From NCBI GenBank assembly GCA_963932145.1, contig OZ010573.1:27946119-28010118 (forward strand): a stretch of DNA of 64,000 nucleotides, given 5' to 3'. This stretch comes from Acanthosepion lycidas. Its lineage: Eukaryota > Mollusca > Cephalopoda > Sepiida > Sepiidae. Made by a program: the position numbers and the translations under genes. Positions within the stretch are counted from its first letter, which is position 1; each line of letters opens with the position of its first letter. The notes beneath the pieces were generated by a model that was given only the letters and a program-made list of their open reading frames with translations, searched no databases and was not told where the DNA came from. Below are positions 19,775 to 30,999 of the stretch, in pieces.

Positions 19775-20454
19775 AATAGAAATTTAGAAACAAGCTGTAA
19801 AATAAATTAAAAAGTATCTAACAAAATTTTCCCTGCTCAATATTCTAGAAAAATTCAATTTTTTAGGTTTTAGACAAAGAGAAAATTATCCAGAGAAGGA
19901 TCAACATTCATACATGGAGAGACAAACATGCCCTGAAAATAGACAAAATAATGAAGGAGTAGAGAAAGAAATAAACTTGGAAGAGATACACAAAAACTGT
20001 ACATAAAAAGCAAATAAAAAGTCAATAAAAGATAGTCTTTCCTTAAATATGGATGAAGACAAGTGGGTGAGAGAGAGACACAGAAAACAAAGAAAGGGAA
20101 TAAAACTGGGGAAAAAATCAAGACAAACAAAAAGGAGAAACAAAGCAGGGAGATTGGAGGGTAGGGCTTATTTATAGTTTGTCTCTAACTCGTGTCTTTC
20201 AAAAGAGTGTCTTCATAAATGAGATTAAGTGAACAGATAAATGGGCTGGGTTATGTTTAAGGCCTTCCTCACAATAGGTGGGTCTGACCTGTCACTAGAG
20301 AAATCACCCACTTGATCCCCTGGGGACTTGAAGAGAGAGAGACTGGAAAGAAAACAAAACAGAAGATGGTAATGGCTATGGGTGGAGATAGGGCAGTCAA
20401 TTCAATGAGCTCAAAAACAGATTTTGAAAATAATCAGAGCAACAATGTAAAAAA
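19775..20454. other. No gene recognised
   Basis: AT- and purine-rich; 20150-20340 has more mixed composition but no recognised feature. Confidence 0.4.
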
Positions 20455-20920
20455 AGGATACATTGTCATTGGTCCTGATCTGGCATCTCAGCTTCAGTCA
20501 CTTTTCCACTGCCATTATATAGCTTCCCTGTGTCTTTTCTACAAATACTTGGTATGGTAATTGTTCTGATGGTCTTTCATCTAGGGTACCTAGACTTAAT
20601 GAATTTAAGTGAAGTACTAGATTGGCAGTTAGGTCTCATCATTTTACAGCTGAAATGGATTGATGTAACTGTAAATGCTAGAGGTTTCTTCTATTGTACT
20701 TCTTGCTTCTTAGTTTCTAGTCAACTTTGACCCTCAAAAATTTAAATGTAATGTCAATTGTTATCTCCTGTCTTCTTGATTACTCCTCTATTGTTCTTAC
20801 TCCTCATTAATTTTTTTAATGTTTTCTAATTCTTTCATACCCAGTAATCTCTTGTGTCTTAATGGTATTACTGTCATGCTTGGAGTGATTTCAATTAGAT
20901 AAAAATATAAAAAATACCTT
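20455..20920 (+). mobile_element. LINE-A 3' fragment
   Basis: Encodes, with stops and shifts, VIGPDLASQLQSLFHCHYIA and CLFYKYL, then the decayed SFFYCTSCFLVSSQL end and the tail ending in CTTGTGTCTTAATGG and a TTGGAGTGATT box. LINE-A C-terminal domain plus 3' untranslated tail. Confidence 0.75.
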
Positions 20921-21054
20921 TTTATACAAGTTCTATTAAAGATAACTAACAAGGTACTTTAATTAAGCTTTTTATACAATTTTTCTTGTGTTTGTATAAG
21001 TGTTTTCTTTTCTGGACATAAGTGTGTAAAAACTGTCCAAATCATTTTCATTAC

Positions 21055-21210
21055 AATGTCAATTGTTATTTTCCATCATCTTAATTCTTGTTCTTTTATT
21101 GTCCCCTCTCCTTAATAGTATATTTCTCACATATTTTGTAACACTCAAAAACTCTTGTGCATCTTAGTGGCTTTATTACCTTGCTTGAGGTAGTGATGAA
21201 AAAAAAAATA
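21055..21210 (+). mobile_element. LINE-A 3' tail
   Basis: Repeats the end of the previous copy (CAATTGTTATTTTC, TTCTTTTATTGTCCC, CTTAGTGGCTTTATTACCTT) about 350 bp downstream, ending in an A-rich stretch. A second, separate insertion or a tandem duplication of the tail. Confidence 0.65.
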
Positions 21211-21214
21211 GAAA

Positions 21215-21620
21215 GAAAGAAAGAATCCGTACAATAATTTTAATCCCCCACCAAAATTCTGTTGGCAAAAACAACTAAAAAGTGCAATATGCTCTTTACC
21301 AATCCCTCCCCAACATTACTATGTTTAACACAGGATCACAGCAAAAGTAGATCATCCTTGAACCACACTTATACATCAGAGTAAGGCTGGTCTACACCAC
21401 CCAGCTTTTTAGGATAGCTCAGGTACCAAGGACTGAATCTGACCACTCTGCTGCTTTGTTATAGAATTGTTACCAGCCTGTTCTGGTACATTTTGGGGAA
21501 AAAAGGTGATTGTTATTTACTAGCAATACATGACTAAAAGACATTGACAATTTCTGTTGAGTGTTGACATTTTGGTAAATGATATCCCAACACAATATGA
21601 TAAAAATACATAAAAAAAAA
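21215..21620. other. No gene recognised
   Basis: A less AT-rich stretch (21300-21500) without identifiable content. Confidence 0.4.
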
Positions 21621-21624
21621 AACA

Positions 21625-21860
21625 ACCATTCCTCTATGCATTGAATATTGTTGCCATATCTGGTTTGGTGCTCCTACTATATATCTTGAGATTTTTGACA
21701 AAATTCAAAGGGTCTGCAATGTAATCGATCCTGACTTGACTTCAACTACTTTCTAACCAATGTGACATGGCTTCTCTCTGTCTTTTCTACAAATATTTTC
21801 ATGTCAATTCTTCTGATAAGTTTTCCTCCTTGATGCCTCAACTGGATGCTTGTTGCTGAT
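21625..21860 (+). mobile_element. LINE-A internal fragment
   Basis: Decayed coding for EYCCHIWFGAPTIYLEIFDK, IQRVCNVIDPDLTS and SLCLFYKYFHVNSSDK. This is the thumb-to-C-terminal link of LINE-A polymerase, lacking the WNSL end. Confidence 0.7.
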
Positions 21861-21955
21861 TTGAATCACTCCAATCAAAGAAAAAGATGAGAAAAGTTTT
21901 TAAATATAAAAATATAAAATATTTTTGTTTTCGTGTTTTTATAACTAAATTTTTC

Positions 21956-22390
21956 TCAGCATGTATGAGTGCTAAAGTTCCTTGTTTGTAGTTGTTTGTT
22001 AACATGAAAAGAAAATGTGATGTCTGTGTATGTATGTGTGAAAAAGAGAGGCAATGGAGAAGGTGAGGAGAAAAGTATAGGTGTCACATAGCTTGGTGAG
22101 GAAGTGTAAATGTCATGTAGCTTGGTGAGGAAGAGTGTAAGTGTCACATAGCTTGGTGAGGAAGATGGGTGAATGAATAAGGGAATCTCTTTGAAGCTGA
22201 GCCATGTTGTGAACTGTTCCCATCTGTTGCCGTTCTTTACTGTCTTTGTCCATCCAGAAACTTTATTTAAATACTCTTCAAAAGGATCATGAAGCATATT
22301 TATTTTTACTGTTGGTGGGAATGTGACACATTGGTTGGAAAATGTTAAATATTTATTTTCAAAGGATTAATTTATTAACCAAAAGGATGT
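21956..22390. repeat. Minisatellite (~38 bp x 3) and flank
   Basis: At 22073-22165 the unit GTCACATAGCTTGGTGAGGA, with a short variable link, occurs three times. It produces a 113-codon minus-strand frame with the repeated peptide block SPSYVT; not a gene by any other sign. Confidence 0.75.
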
Positions 22391-22391
22391 G

Positions 22392-22666
22392 TGTTGAATA
22401 TTAGCTAGTTTGCCAGAGGTTTAGCACACAAGTAGGCAAATGTAGCCCAAAGCCAAAACTGACTTGAGTCATTTATGGAGAAATATATAGCTGAATAAAG
22501 ACCCCTCATGCAAATGCATTGGGAAGGTCCATTCTAGCAAAATGGACCAACCCAACTGGTGTATTAGGTGTTCTCCTATAAAATAAGGTAAAATCAGCTG
22601 GCTTGCCTTTTACAAGGAAATAGAAGGAGGCAGCCATGTTGGCAGGTAAGTCACTTGACTTCTACA
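22392..22666 (-). mobile_element. TIR element M (~275 bp), copy 2
   Basis: Minus-strand copy of the element at 12137. The outer bases are TGTTGAATATTAGC and ACTTCTACA. GATGTG stands directly on both sides (22386-22391 and 22667-22672), a candidate 6-bp target duplication. Confidence 0.75.
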
Positions 22667-22719
22667 GATGTGCAGATCCTCCAACTCAGAAACTAATTTT
22701 TTGTCATATGATAATTGAT

Positions 22720-23045
22720 TCTCTTGATGTTTATTTCGACTTCGCTCCACAACAGACAGGCAACTAGGTTTCACCATTTTACTGTTAAACAAGCTGTAAG
22801 TTCTATTCTAATAGTTCCTTCTCTTGTACTTCTTACCTTTGGAACTCTCTTGTAGTTTCTTGCTTCCCTAACACAAAATTCAAAAATTGAAATTCAATGC
22901 CAATCACCATTTTCTGCTTTCCTGAACCCTGTTCTTTTATTGTCCTTTCTTTTCACTAAAGTCTTATTTGTTTTCACTCCCAATAACACCTTGTGTTCTA
23001 GTGGTATTATCACCTTGTTGGGGTGAAATGATTTTAAAAAAAGTA
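22720..23045 (+). mobile_element. LINE-A 3' fragment
   Basis: Decayed RQLGFTILLLNKLxVLF, SFSCTSYLWNSLVVSCFPN, KFKCQSPFSAF, then the tail box CTAGTGGTATTATCACCTTG. It follows element M by about 50 bases. Confidence 0.7.
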
Positions 23046-23049
23046 ATGT

Positions 23050-23494
23050 TCTATTCTATACTGCTGTATAAGCTGGTTTGGATATAGGACTAATAAGTAC
23101 GGTAGGCAATGTAAATTTTGTAAAGATGCTTAATTATGTCCACAACAATGAAATGCTAAGTGCAATAGGAAGATTCAATGATACAAATTGGGGGTAATGC
23201 AAAAAAATGATTTTCGTTAATTTTCATCTCAGCTGGGTGAGGGTGGAAAAGGCATAACAAAAAAATATTTTAAATGCTTTTAACAATTTTAATGTCTAAT
23301 GTACATTGCACTTCATTCAATGCCAAAAGCATGGGTGACCCTCTTTCAATTCATGACTGACTGGGTATAAAATTTACCACAGTAGGATGATGTTACTTTC
23401 TGCAGTCCAGATAATAGAGTCGTTGTGACCTCCACAATCATTTCATTAGCTGAATATATTTGCTTCACAAAGGCTACATATAGTTTTTGAATTC
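23050..23494. other. No gene recognised
   Basis: AT-rich spacer; nothing supported. Confidence 0.4.
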
Positions 23495-23705
23495 AAAGTT
23501 GTTCTCCTAAACTAGCTGCCAACTAAGGCTAAAATGCCCAATTTGCTATACTATATAACCCATAGCTGGAGGCAGAGAGATGGATTCATACCTTTCCTAG
23601 GTGTATTTGTACATAAGTGAATGTAATGAACCCAGCTGGAATTCAAACTTGGCTTTACAAATTCCTCATTCTGTGCAGCTATCCATTATAGTACCAACAC
23701 ATCTA
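23495..23705 (-). mobile_element. S1 SINE
   Basis: Fuller minus-strand copy: complement contains CCAGCTGGGTTCATTACATT, GGAAAGGTATGAATCCATCT and GCCTTAGTTGGCAGCTAGTT. The head side has GTTTGAATTCCAG, a tRNA B-box-like motif, and a weak A-box region near 23680. Confidence 0.75.
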
Positions 23706-23709
23706 TGCA

Positions 23710-25465
23710 AAGCAAAAATAATGATATAACCACAATATTGACATTTTACCCTACTAAAGGTTATGAAAAAAATCTCCATCAATATTAGAAAGAGAGATAA
23801 CAGTTAGTGGACTTGTGGAGAAAGTAAAATAAAACCAAAAAATAAAACAATAATGAATAAAAAAATTAATTAATCTTCCCATGATGCAAATTATAAAGAA
23901 ACTGGAAAAGATTTTTGGTCACATATGTGATTTTATACCTCCACTTCCAGAAAGGACAGAATTTTCCTTTTTCTCCTCCTTGGTTTCAAAATGTGAGCCT
24001 CACAGTAATAACATTTCCACTGGGGAATGTTAGTTTCCCCAGTCCACTGATGACTGAACTTTTCAAACTTACCAACGACATCATTGGATGTGTTTTATGA
24101 AGTAGAGGTTTAGTCTTCTCAACTCAGTGTCCAGCTGACTTGAGCTCGACCATGTTTACCCATTCACTTCCTTGCTTCGCACAAATCATTTCAAGACAAA
24201 AAGAAAAACAGACATACTCAAAAGATCTTTTAAATTTCTTTCAATACAGTCAACATAAAAGGAATAAACGTCTGTAGTAAAAACAAGTTTTTTGTATGCT
24301 TTTTCTATCTTCTTTATTTACATATTGAACATGCACCTTCTCAAAAAAGAAAAAAAAATTACACACAAAACCCACAAACTTGCTAACCTCTACAAACCTG
24401 AGAAACCTGTTTTCCTGAAAAACGTTTTTAAGAGAAAAATGTTATAAATTTCAAGCAGTCACGGTAATGCATATTGAATGTTTCCTGTATGGAAACGGCT
24501 ATTCATACTGTTAAAACAAGATCTTGATCAATAAACTGAGTAACAGGACTTCAGACAATAGAAAATTTCCCCCCGAGGGAGAAATTTCAATAAACTTAAA
24601 TAATGCCTAACAATTAAATACACTTTTGCAGGAAGGGAGACAAGCCTGCTACTGCCACTGAGCTGAGCAGTAGGAGTCTAATATCTTCAGAAATTTGTTA
24701 GCCAAGAATGGTGAGTTCAATCCAAGGAAGGACCAAAAGAGTCAACATAATTAACATATAACATCACCATAACCATTCAAAAATATATTTTCTTGCCTGG
24801 ACAAACTATATGAAAATAATACAAAATGATGCCTGAAGGCATGTTTGTAGAAATGTCATTTTCATGCATATAGGTATACAAAGAACTCTCAAAGGTGTTG
24901 AATGACTTACATTTGAGAAGAGATTTTATCAAATGATTTATTAGAGTTATCAGATATGCTTATGTATAATCAAGTAACCTGAGGGTATTTGTACATTGTG
25001 TTGTGTTCAATGTGATACCTGAACAGCCCACCAAGGAATGAGACAAGATATATATTATAGAATGCTTTTGGCAGTGCCATCTAGCAGTTGTTAGCAGAAG
25101 TTCTTTGACAGACAAGTGGGGTAATCCTACAATCCTCTTTCTAAAGGTGTTTATTTAAAATAATATGTGCATCAGCAAGATGACAAAACCATTTTCATGT
25201 CAGTATTCAGTTATATATAGAGCAGCATTTTTCTTTCATCCTCATTGATGGGATGACAGATCGTATATGATTTCTTTTTTATTAACTTTGAGTCAAAAGA
25301 CTGAACAAAATTATTAGTCAACTTTCTTACAACTGGGCAAAAATGACTTTACATTGTGCATCCGTTCTGCTATTCTTTGGTTTGCAGTAATTGCACCTCC
25401 CATCACCACCGTTTATTAAATTTCAGTTCAATGATTTCAATGACTAAAAAGAAAATAAACAGAAA
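23710..25465. other. No gene recognised; longest repeat-poor stretch
   Basis: About 1.75 kb with none of the families seen elsewhere. No frame over 61 codons and no RNA gene. It may be unique intronic or intergenic DNA. Confidence 0.4.
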
Positions 25466-25469
25466 GGTA

Positions 25470-25700
25470 GACATACTATTTACATTATTCAGACTATTGT
25501 CCTCATCTTTGTTGCATATTTATTACAACATCTCAACTGTTGTATGCTCTGGCCTTCTTCAGGTGGTTGGAATGTCAAACTGAAACCACATAAAGAAGGC
25601 CGGAGTGTACAACAGCCAAAACTTTGTAATAAATATGGCGACAAAGATGAGAACAACAGTCTGAGTAATGTAAATAGTGTACATAATACCTCATCTCAGA
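25470..25700. mobile_element. S2 tail-to-tail palindrome, copy 1
   Basis: Left half (minus) ACTATTGTCCTCATCTTTGT...GGCCTTCTTCAGGTGGTTGG and right half (plus) ACCACATAAAGAAGGCCGGA...ACAAAGATGAGAACAACAGT are inverted copies of the S2 tail meeting near 25580. Same form as 42955-43265. Confidence 0.75.
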
Positions 25701-25721
25701 AATATAGACAGATACTGAAAG

Positions 25722-25860
25722 GTAGACATAATTCCAGTTTGCATTAGAGTCAAAAAGGTAAACAGGGGTCTAGTTTACAAGTGTCTAAAAAAGAAAGACA
25801 CAGGTTAAGGTTACAATATAGTCTAAAAAGATAGACATACCTACAATTGAGTCAAAAAGG
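25722..25860. repeat. Minisatellite around element R
   Basis: About four ~40-bp units with AGTTTRCAYTAGAGTCAAAA, AAGGTAGACATA-like order. It resumes at 26310 after element R. The same unit forms the array at 57550-57800. Confidence 0.75.
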
Positions 25861-26309
25861 TTTGGTTTGGTTTGGTTTGTTTTATTTTACAGCATATCAA
25901 CCTCAATGGGTCATTTAATGCCGACAGCTTTTTTTTCCTGGTAATATTTTTGTTTTGTCAAAAATCTATTTCTGTTAATATTTTTTCCTTAAAAATGTAC
26001 AGCTAGTAATATTATTTTTTCAAAAACATAGCTGGTAATATTTGTTTTCTTCAAAAATTTATTTCTGGTATTAAAACCTATTTTTACACTTTTACAATGC
26101 TTTTTACCCTAGTTTTGGGGTTAACTATTTGCCCATAGCTGGGACCCTAACAGGTGCTACCACCCTGGGTCATGGTGGACCTGGGAACACCAGCAATTAA
26201 GAGGTCGTTTCATGCTCCTCAAAGCCTACTGATCAGAGGCCTTGCTGTTGGATGCAATTTATCGTCTTACCCTGGATGCAGATGTAGTTTATCGTCATAT
26301 CCAGGACAG
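25861..26309 (-). mobile_element. Retroposon R, copy 1, with 12-bp target duplication
   Basis: Flanked by GAGTCAAAAAGG at 25849-25860 and 26310-26321. Plus strand starts TTTGGTTTGGTTTGG and ends TATCCAGGACAG; on the minus strand the element therefore ends in AAACAAACC-type A-rich repeats, like a retroposed tail. Inside are four or so T-rich ~35-bp units (TTTCTGGTAATATTTTTTTT-like) and a GC-richer part (ACCCTGGGTCATGGTGGACC). No coding capacity. Other copies: 39390-40010 and 62633-63162. Confidence 0.8.
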
Positions 26310-26344
26310 GAGTCAAAAAGGAGACAATAGTTAGTAAGTATCAA

Positions 26345-26985
26345 CCAGAAGGTGGCTCCCTTTTTGTGGTGGTTTAAGCTCTCTGCAGAAGATTCAGTTA
26401 GCATATTCTTAGCCCAGGTAAACTTTGCTGAGAAAATTATTCTTTTTCTTCTGGATTACAAACCTGTGAAAGGTGATAGAATGAATTATCCAAAATATTC
26501 TGGAAACAACAGGAAGAAAACAAAATTCTTATGAATTTTATTTTTATTTTCCCAAGACATTTTGATTTTTTTGAGAAAATCTGTTGGCAGGCTAACATTT
26601 TTGTTTACCTTATTCTACTTATAATCCAATTTCTGAGATCAGTTCTAATGTAAGACAATTCTACTTAATGCTATTATATGGTTCCACTGTTCTTCTCAAA
26701 AAGCCATGGCAATTGATAGAGAATAAAAAAGTCGTAATCTGCTGATAGCCCTAATTGACTACATTCTGAAAGAACGTGGCATTTTAGGAAAAATGTAATA
26801 ATTCATATTCCCTGAGTTATGGGTAGAATACTAGAGCAGATAGAGTAGCTAATCTAGGCAAAAAACCAACTCCAAATTCAGAACTACTAAAATAGGAATG
26901 GTTAACCATTCCATTGCTATTTCGAAGAAAGTCATCACCATGATTGCTGAAACCTTGAAGGAACATGTCATTAAAAAATTGTCAT
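26345..26985. other. No gene recognised
   Basis: AT-rich; a 60-codon frame at 26352-26534 has no known motif. Confidence 0.4.
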
Positions 26986-26989
26986 TATT

Positions 26990-27300
26990 ATTTTGTTACA
27001 GGATTTTTTTAAAAAATTTTATTCAAATGAATTTGATTAATGAATTTGGTGACAATAATTGTGAGTTCAATCCTTGGGCCAGGTAGTATAGATATACTCG
27101 AACTGAGTGGAAACAATAACTGAATAATTAACCAAGACAAGCAGAATGAGAAAAATCTACCCGTGGAGATTGAATTGAAGGTTAAGTTTGAAATTCCATG
27201 AAGGTTACTTGAATTGATAGAAACCTGGAGAAGGCCAGAGAAGACAACACCCAAAACACTGAGATTATAACAACAAAGATGAGATATTATTTTGACTGGG
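26990..27300 (+). mobile_element. S2 element, full-length form
   Basis: Head: GACAATAATTGTGAGTTCAA and TCCTTGGGCCAGGTAGT, with a B-box-like GAGTTCAATCC. Middle: AAACAATAACTGA and CCGTGGAGATTGAATTGAAGG. Tail: ACCTGGAGAAGGCCAGAG and TTATAACAACAAAGATGAGA. A tRNA-like SINE head joined to the PLE-like tail described in the findings. Confidence 0.7.
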
Positions 27301-27309
27301 AATAATAAA

Positions 27310-27844
27310 GATAATGATTTTTTTTTGGTGTTTTTTTCTCCCCCCAAATTCCACCTATTCATTTACCATCGTTGTTCAGGTGAATGGATTCAAAACAGAA
27401 TCAGGTTGTGTGCGTCTTCTGTTTATAATCTACAGAATGTGGATGATATTCCATTGTCATGCAATGTTTTGTAGATTCATTCAGTTCCAGTCAGTGTTCT
27501 TTCAATGAGCGTTATACCATATCTGATGATTCCTTTTCAGTACTACGTCTACTCCCATTACACTCACTGCAAATGGATTGTTCACTGAAAGGAACAACGG
27601 CAACAAGACTGGATCCATTAGATTATAAAAAGAACTCACTAAACAAGATTTAACATGATATACATTCACCTGATGATGGTCAGAGAATGGATCAGCAGAT
27701 AAGTTTTGAAAAGAAAAACAAAAATTTCTCAGTAGATTTGTTTCTTTTTTTTTTATATACTATTGTTCACTCTATACAAATCCCACAAAATACTCAAAAC
27801 AGAAGGTTACTAAATGAAATTGATGTAACGGCATAAAATAAGTA
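27310..27844. other. No gene recognised
   Basis: AT-rich; several 60-codon frames without motifs. ACCTGATGATGGTCAGAG at 27669 is an isolated tail-like motif. Confidence 0.4.
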
Positions 27845-28500
27845 AGAAGTGTATATTAGGAGAATAAATAGGATAAATAACAATTGAACCTAGACTTAAA
27901 GAAGTTAAAATTATTATGTTCAGGGAAGCAACCACTTGGGAGGTTGTTCCACAAATTAACAGTTCTGGGGAAGAATCCATCTGAGTGGAACTTTCTCCTT
28001 ACCAAGGGGATACAAATACATGATGGATCACCCAATACAAGGCCCAAAAGCTACTCAAGTTAGAGAGTTATTGATTGAAGTGGTTTTTATGGACATGAGA
28101 ATTGGAGATTATGAGGATATATAGGATATATAATGGTTGACCCTAGACTTGAAACGGCTAAAATTGTATTAAACAGGGAAGCATACTCATGGGAGTCTTT
28201 TCCACAAAATAACAATTCTGGATAAGATGAATAAAATTTGTTCTTACCAATGAAATATCAAGGGAATTTGGCTTAGTCAGTTCCATGTTTGTGGTACGGT
28301 AGGTCCTAGCTGTGAAGGTCTGAACTGGGGGAACTAAGGAATGTAGCTTGTTTGAATATTTACCATAAAAATATCAATAGAGTAACAAGAGGTTAGCAAC
28401 TTTCGTCAGTGGGAAAAGAGTTGCAGGATGGAAAACAATCTGTCACCCAAAAAGTTACATAAATGGTTTTGAACTCTGTCAAGGCTGAACAGCTCAAGCC
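27845..28500 (-). mobile_element. LINE-B C-terminal ends, two overlapping copies
   Basis: At 28047-27856 (minus) the frame reads CIPLVRRKFHSDGFFPRTVN, LWNNLPSGCFPEHNN and FFKSRFNCYLSYLFS, then stops: a well-kept LINE C-terminus. A second, more decayed copy of the same end follows at 28090-28300, continuing into upstream coding sequence to 28500. Confidence 0.8.
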
Positions 28501-28823
28501 AGGGTGAGCACAAGGTACTGGCAACTTGAGCAGTTCCCCAGGCCCCATCATGTTTTTGGAATCTTCCAAAAGTAAAGCTTATAAAAACATGTTTGAGGTC
28601 ATCTATGACTTAAGACAGATTAAAATTTTTGGCTATTTTGTCAATAGAAAATGATCTCATAAAAAAGATAGGTGTAGAAAGTGCAATGAAAAGATTTGCC
28701 GAGCTAAAGGCTGGAAAAAAAATGTTTTAAGTAGGATAATGAATGTTTTCTTCAGCTTGTATTAAGTTGTATATTGGAATAAACTCCTTATTCTACATTT
28801 TCAATTTTTATCCTTAGGAAATT
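28501..28823. other. No gene recognised
   Basis: Lies between two LINE-B pieces; may be an insertion in that element, but its content is not recognised. Confidence 0.35.
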
Positions 28824-29170
28824 TTAAAAAACTATACTTGTAAGGATGCCAAAGTTCAGCTTGCCTGGGGTATCAGCAACCTGAGTGACATCACTAGCTC
28901 CAGCCCAAATATGAACATAATTCACCATCTTTGATCTGATCTGACTCTTGTAAAGATAGAGCATGGCAGGAGGAGTCAGATACTTTCTGGAGCAGTACAA
29001 GGAACCAAACATTTTTCTAGCATCTTCAGTGATACTATGACTATATGAATTACTCTTGAGGTCTAGAGTGAGCTTTAGTCCCAACAGCTGTTCAAGACAT
29101 GGAGCCTCATTTAGAGTACAACTGTTCAACAAGACTGGAGTAAATTTAGGGTCTTCTCTTTGGTGACTGA
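28824..29170 (-). mobile_element. LINE-B reverse transcriptase thumb fragment
   Basis: Minus-strand 102-codon frame: NEAPCLEQLLGLKLTLDLKS, ITEDARKMFGSLYCSRKYL, TPPAMLYLYKSQIRSKM and VHIWAGAS. This is the region after the polymerase active site in many non-LTR elements (usual form YLYKSxIRPxMEYCxHIWAGA). The frame is lost after the AGA block. Confidence 0.8.
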
Positions 29171-29364
29171 TGAAATGTAACTAGCTTTGTTTTGGAGGTA
29201 CTGAATGATACAAGCCAATCCTCTCCCCACCCATGTTGAGCTATGAGTGGTCAGCTAGGTTAGTGAAGAGAACAGCAGTTTGAAAATTAAAATACAAACT
29301 GATACCAATTAAAAACAAAAGAAATAAAAAGAAGCAAAATAAGACCACAAAGTGAGACACCTTC

Positions 29365-29520
29365 TGGAAGGTCAGAGAGCATCATGACTAAAACATTGTA
29401 ATAATAACAAGAAAGATGAAGATAACAGTCCAAATCCCCAAAATTCAGACAAGAGGTGATCAGGTGATAACAACAAAGATGAAGATACTAGTCCAAATGT
29501 AAATAATGATACAGAAATTT
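29365..29520 (+). mobile_element. S2 tail, partly duplicated
   Basis: CTTCTGGAAGGTCAGAGAGC, ACATTGTAATAATAACAAGAAA, AGATAACAGTCCAAAT, then again GATAACAACAAAGATGAAGA and TAGTCCAAATGTAAATAATG. The terminal ~45 bases occur twice. Confidence 0.6.
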
Positions 29521-29529
29521 ATACAGAAA

Positions 29530-29906
29530 TTACAAAGTGAATATTTTTTCTAGCGTATTAAGCAAGAAAAAATGCTTATATTATTTCTATAAATTGCACA
29601 CTTTTTTCTTTATTTTTACATTCAGAATGCTTTAAAAATTCCATTAACAAGACAATTGTTTATAATAAAATTATATTCAATTGGTAGACTCATTGAAAAC
29701 AATGTTTTTGTTTGAGTTTGGGTTTGACCAATTCGTAAAAAAAAAACTAAATAAAAAAAAAAACTAATTAAGACATGCGTGTCCGTCAACCTTAAACAAT
29801 AATCTTTTTCAATTTTATTTTTCAGACTTTATGATGGTCGATACTTGATCTATCTCTTACTGTTACATCCCCGGGCAATGCCAGGCTCTACTGCTAGTAT
29901 ATATAT
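29530..29906 (-). repeat. ACTAGCAG...CCCGG repeat end
   Basis: On the minus strand a TA run is followed by ACTAGCAGTAGAGCCTGGCA and TTGCCCGGGG. The same edge, ACTAGCAGCATGGCCCGGCG then TTGCCCGTG, occurs at 48611 (plus). Such edges next to TA runs mark an interspersed repeat group seen in many invertebrates; I cannot name the class. The inner extent is uncertain. Confidence 0.5.
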
Positions 29907-29999
29907 ATATATATATGTATATAGATATATATATATCAATTTCTTATGGCAGTTAATGTGGAGGAAACTTGAGCTAACAGAGATATGATTGAAAATAAG

Positions 30000-30285
30000 A
30001 TGATTTTAGGAAGATAAGAACAGAAAGGACACAGAAAGAGTTGAAATTTCTGGGACACATAAGAAAGAAAAGTTTGGAGAATTCAAGCCTATCAAAGGCA
30101 ACAGAGACAGACGGGAGTAACCTATCTAACAAGTTTGTGTAAATGGATCACTGAACAGGAACAAGAGCTGGGATAGACAGTAAAAAAAAAAACATTGCTA
30201 AAAGTTACAAGGGATATGGATTTGTGGAGAGACATGATCGCTCACTTCCCAAAAGGACACAGCACATAAAAGAAAAAAGAAGTTT
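30000..30285 (+). mobile_element. LINE-C C-terminal fragment
   Basis: Decayed coding for RKDTERVEISGTHKKEKFGE, CKWITEQEQELG and MWRDMIAHFPKGHST. Same region as 16975-17300. Confidence 0.7.
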
Positions 30286-30299
30286 GTCCTTTGACAAAT

Positions 30300-30595
30300 A
30301 AGAAGCAAATAAGTTGATAGAATTTGTAATAAAAAGGAAATTTACATCATATTAACACATTGACAATCAGTCAATTATTATTAATTAAAATTAATTATAA
30401 TTAAATACTAAAAGTAACTGAGTTCTCTTCCCCATGTTCATGCTGGACCTCTGTGAGAGAAAACTATTTTGCTTTTTCATTTTTTTGATTAACTCCCCAA
30501 AATGTTTTTTATTAATTTACTGCAGCTTCTGATCATGACAATTGCGAAGCATCTTATATCCTGCCCAAGGATGACCCAGAACTGTGAAAAACAGG
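30300..30595. other. No gene recognised
   Basis: AT-rich spacer. Confidence 0.35.
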
Positions 30596-30599
30596 GGTA

Positions 30600-30950
30600 C
30601 ATTAAACAACTTAACCAAAAAAGAAACTATCTATTCTATCCCTATTTCCATGGCAAATGTTCACATGAGCAACATATCCTTAGTTGCACTAGTTCAGACC
30701 TTCACATTTAGGACCTGTCCTGCTACATGCACACAATGTCAAATCAACCTCATTTACTTCATATTCCATTGATAAGAAACAAGTTTCACTCTGCCAGCTT
30801 TTTCCCTGAAAAATGTGAAACTTTGTGGAACAGACTTTCAAGAGGATCACCCCGTCAATTACTAGAATATTAACCTTATAAAATTTAATCATTTAGTAAT
30901 CCTCTAGATTGAGCGGCTCTCGAGTCTTGTATTGAATGGACATTTAGTTA
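30600..30950 (+). mobile_element. LINE-B C-terminal fragment
   Basis: Decayed LFYPYFHGKCSHEQHIL, SSDLHIxDLSCYMHTMS region, ETSFTLPAFFPEKCETLWNR and LSRGSPRQLLEY. The 3' end box GAGCGGCTCTCGAGTCTTGTATT matches the complement of the 4300 and 28030 ends (TACAAGGC..AAGAGC..CTCAA). Confidence 0.7.
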
Positions 30951-30999
30951 AAAAAAGAAGAAGAAATAAACAGAAGGAAAACTAAACAAAAGAAATGAT

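Noticed and set aside
22073-22165. A CRISPR-like array of three ~38-bp repeats
   Set aside because: Direct tandem units without unique spacers of constant length, in a eukaryotic context; a minisatellite.
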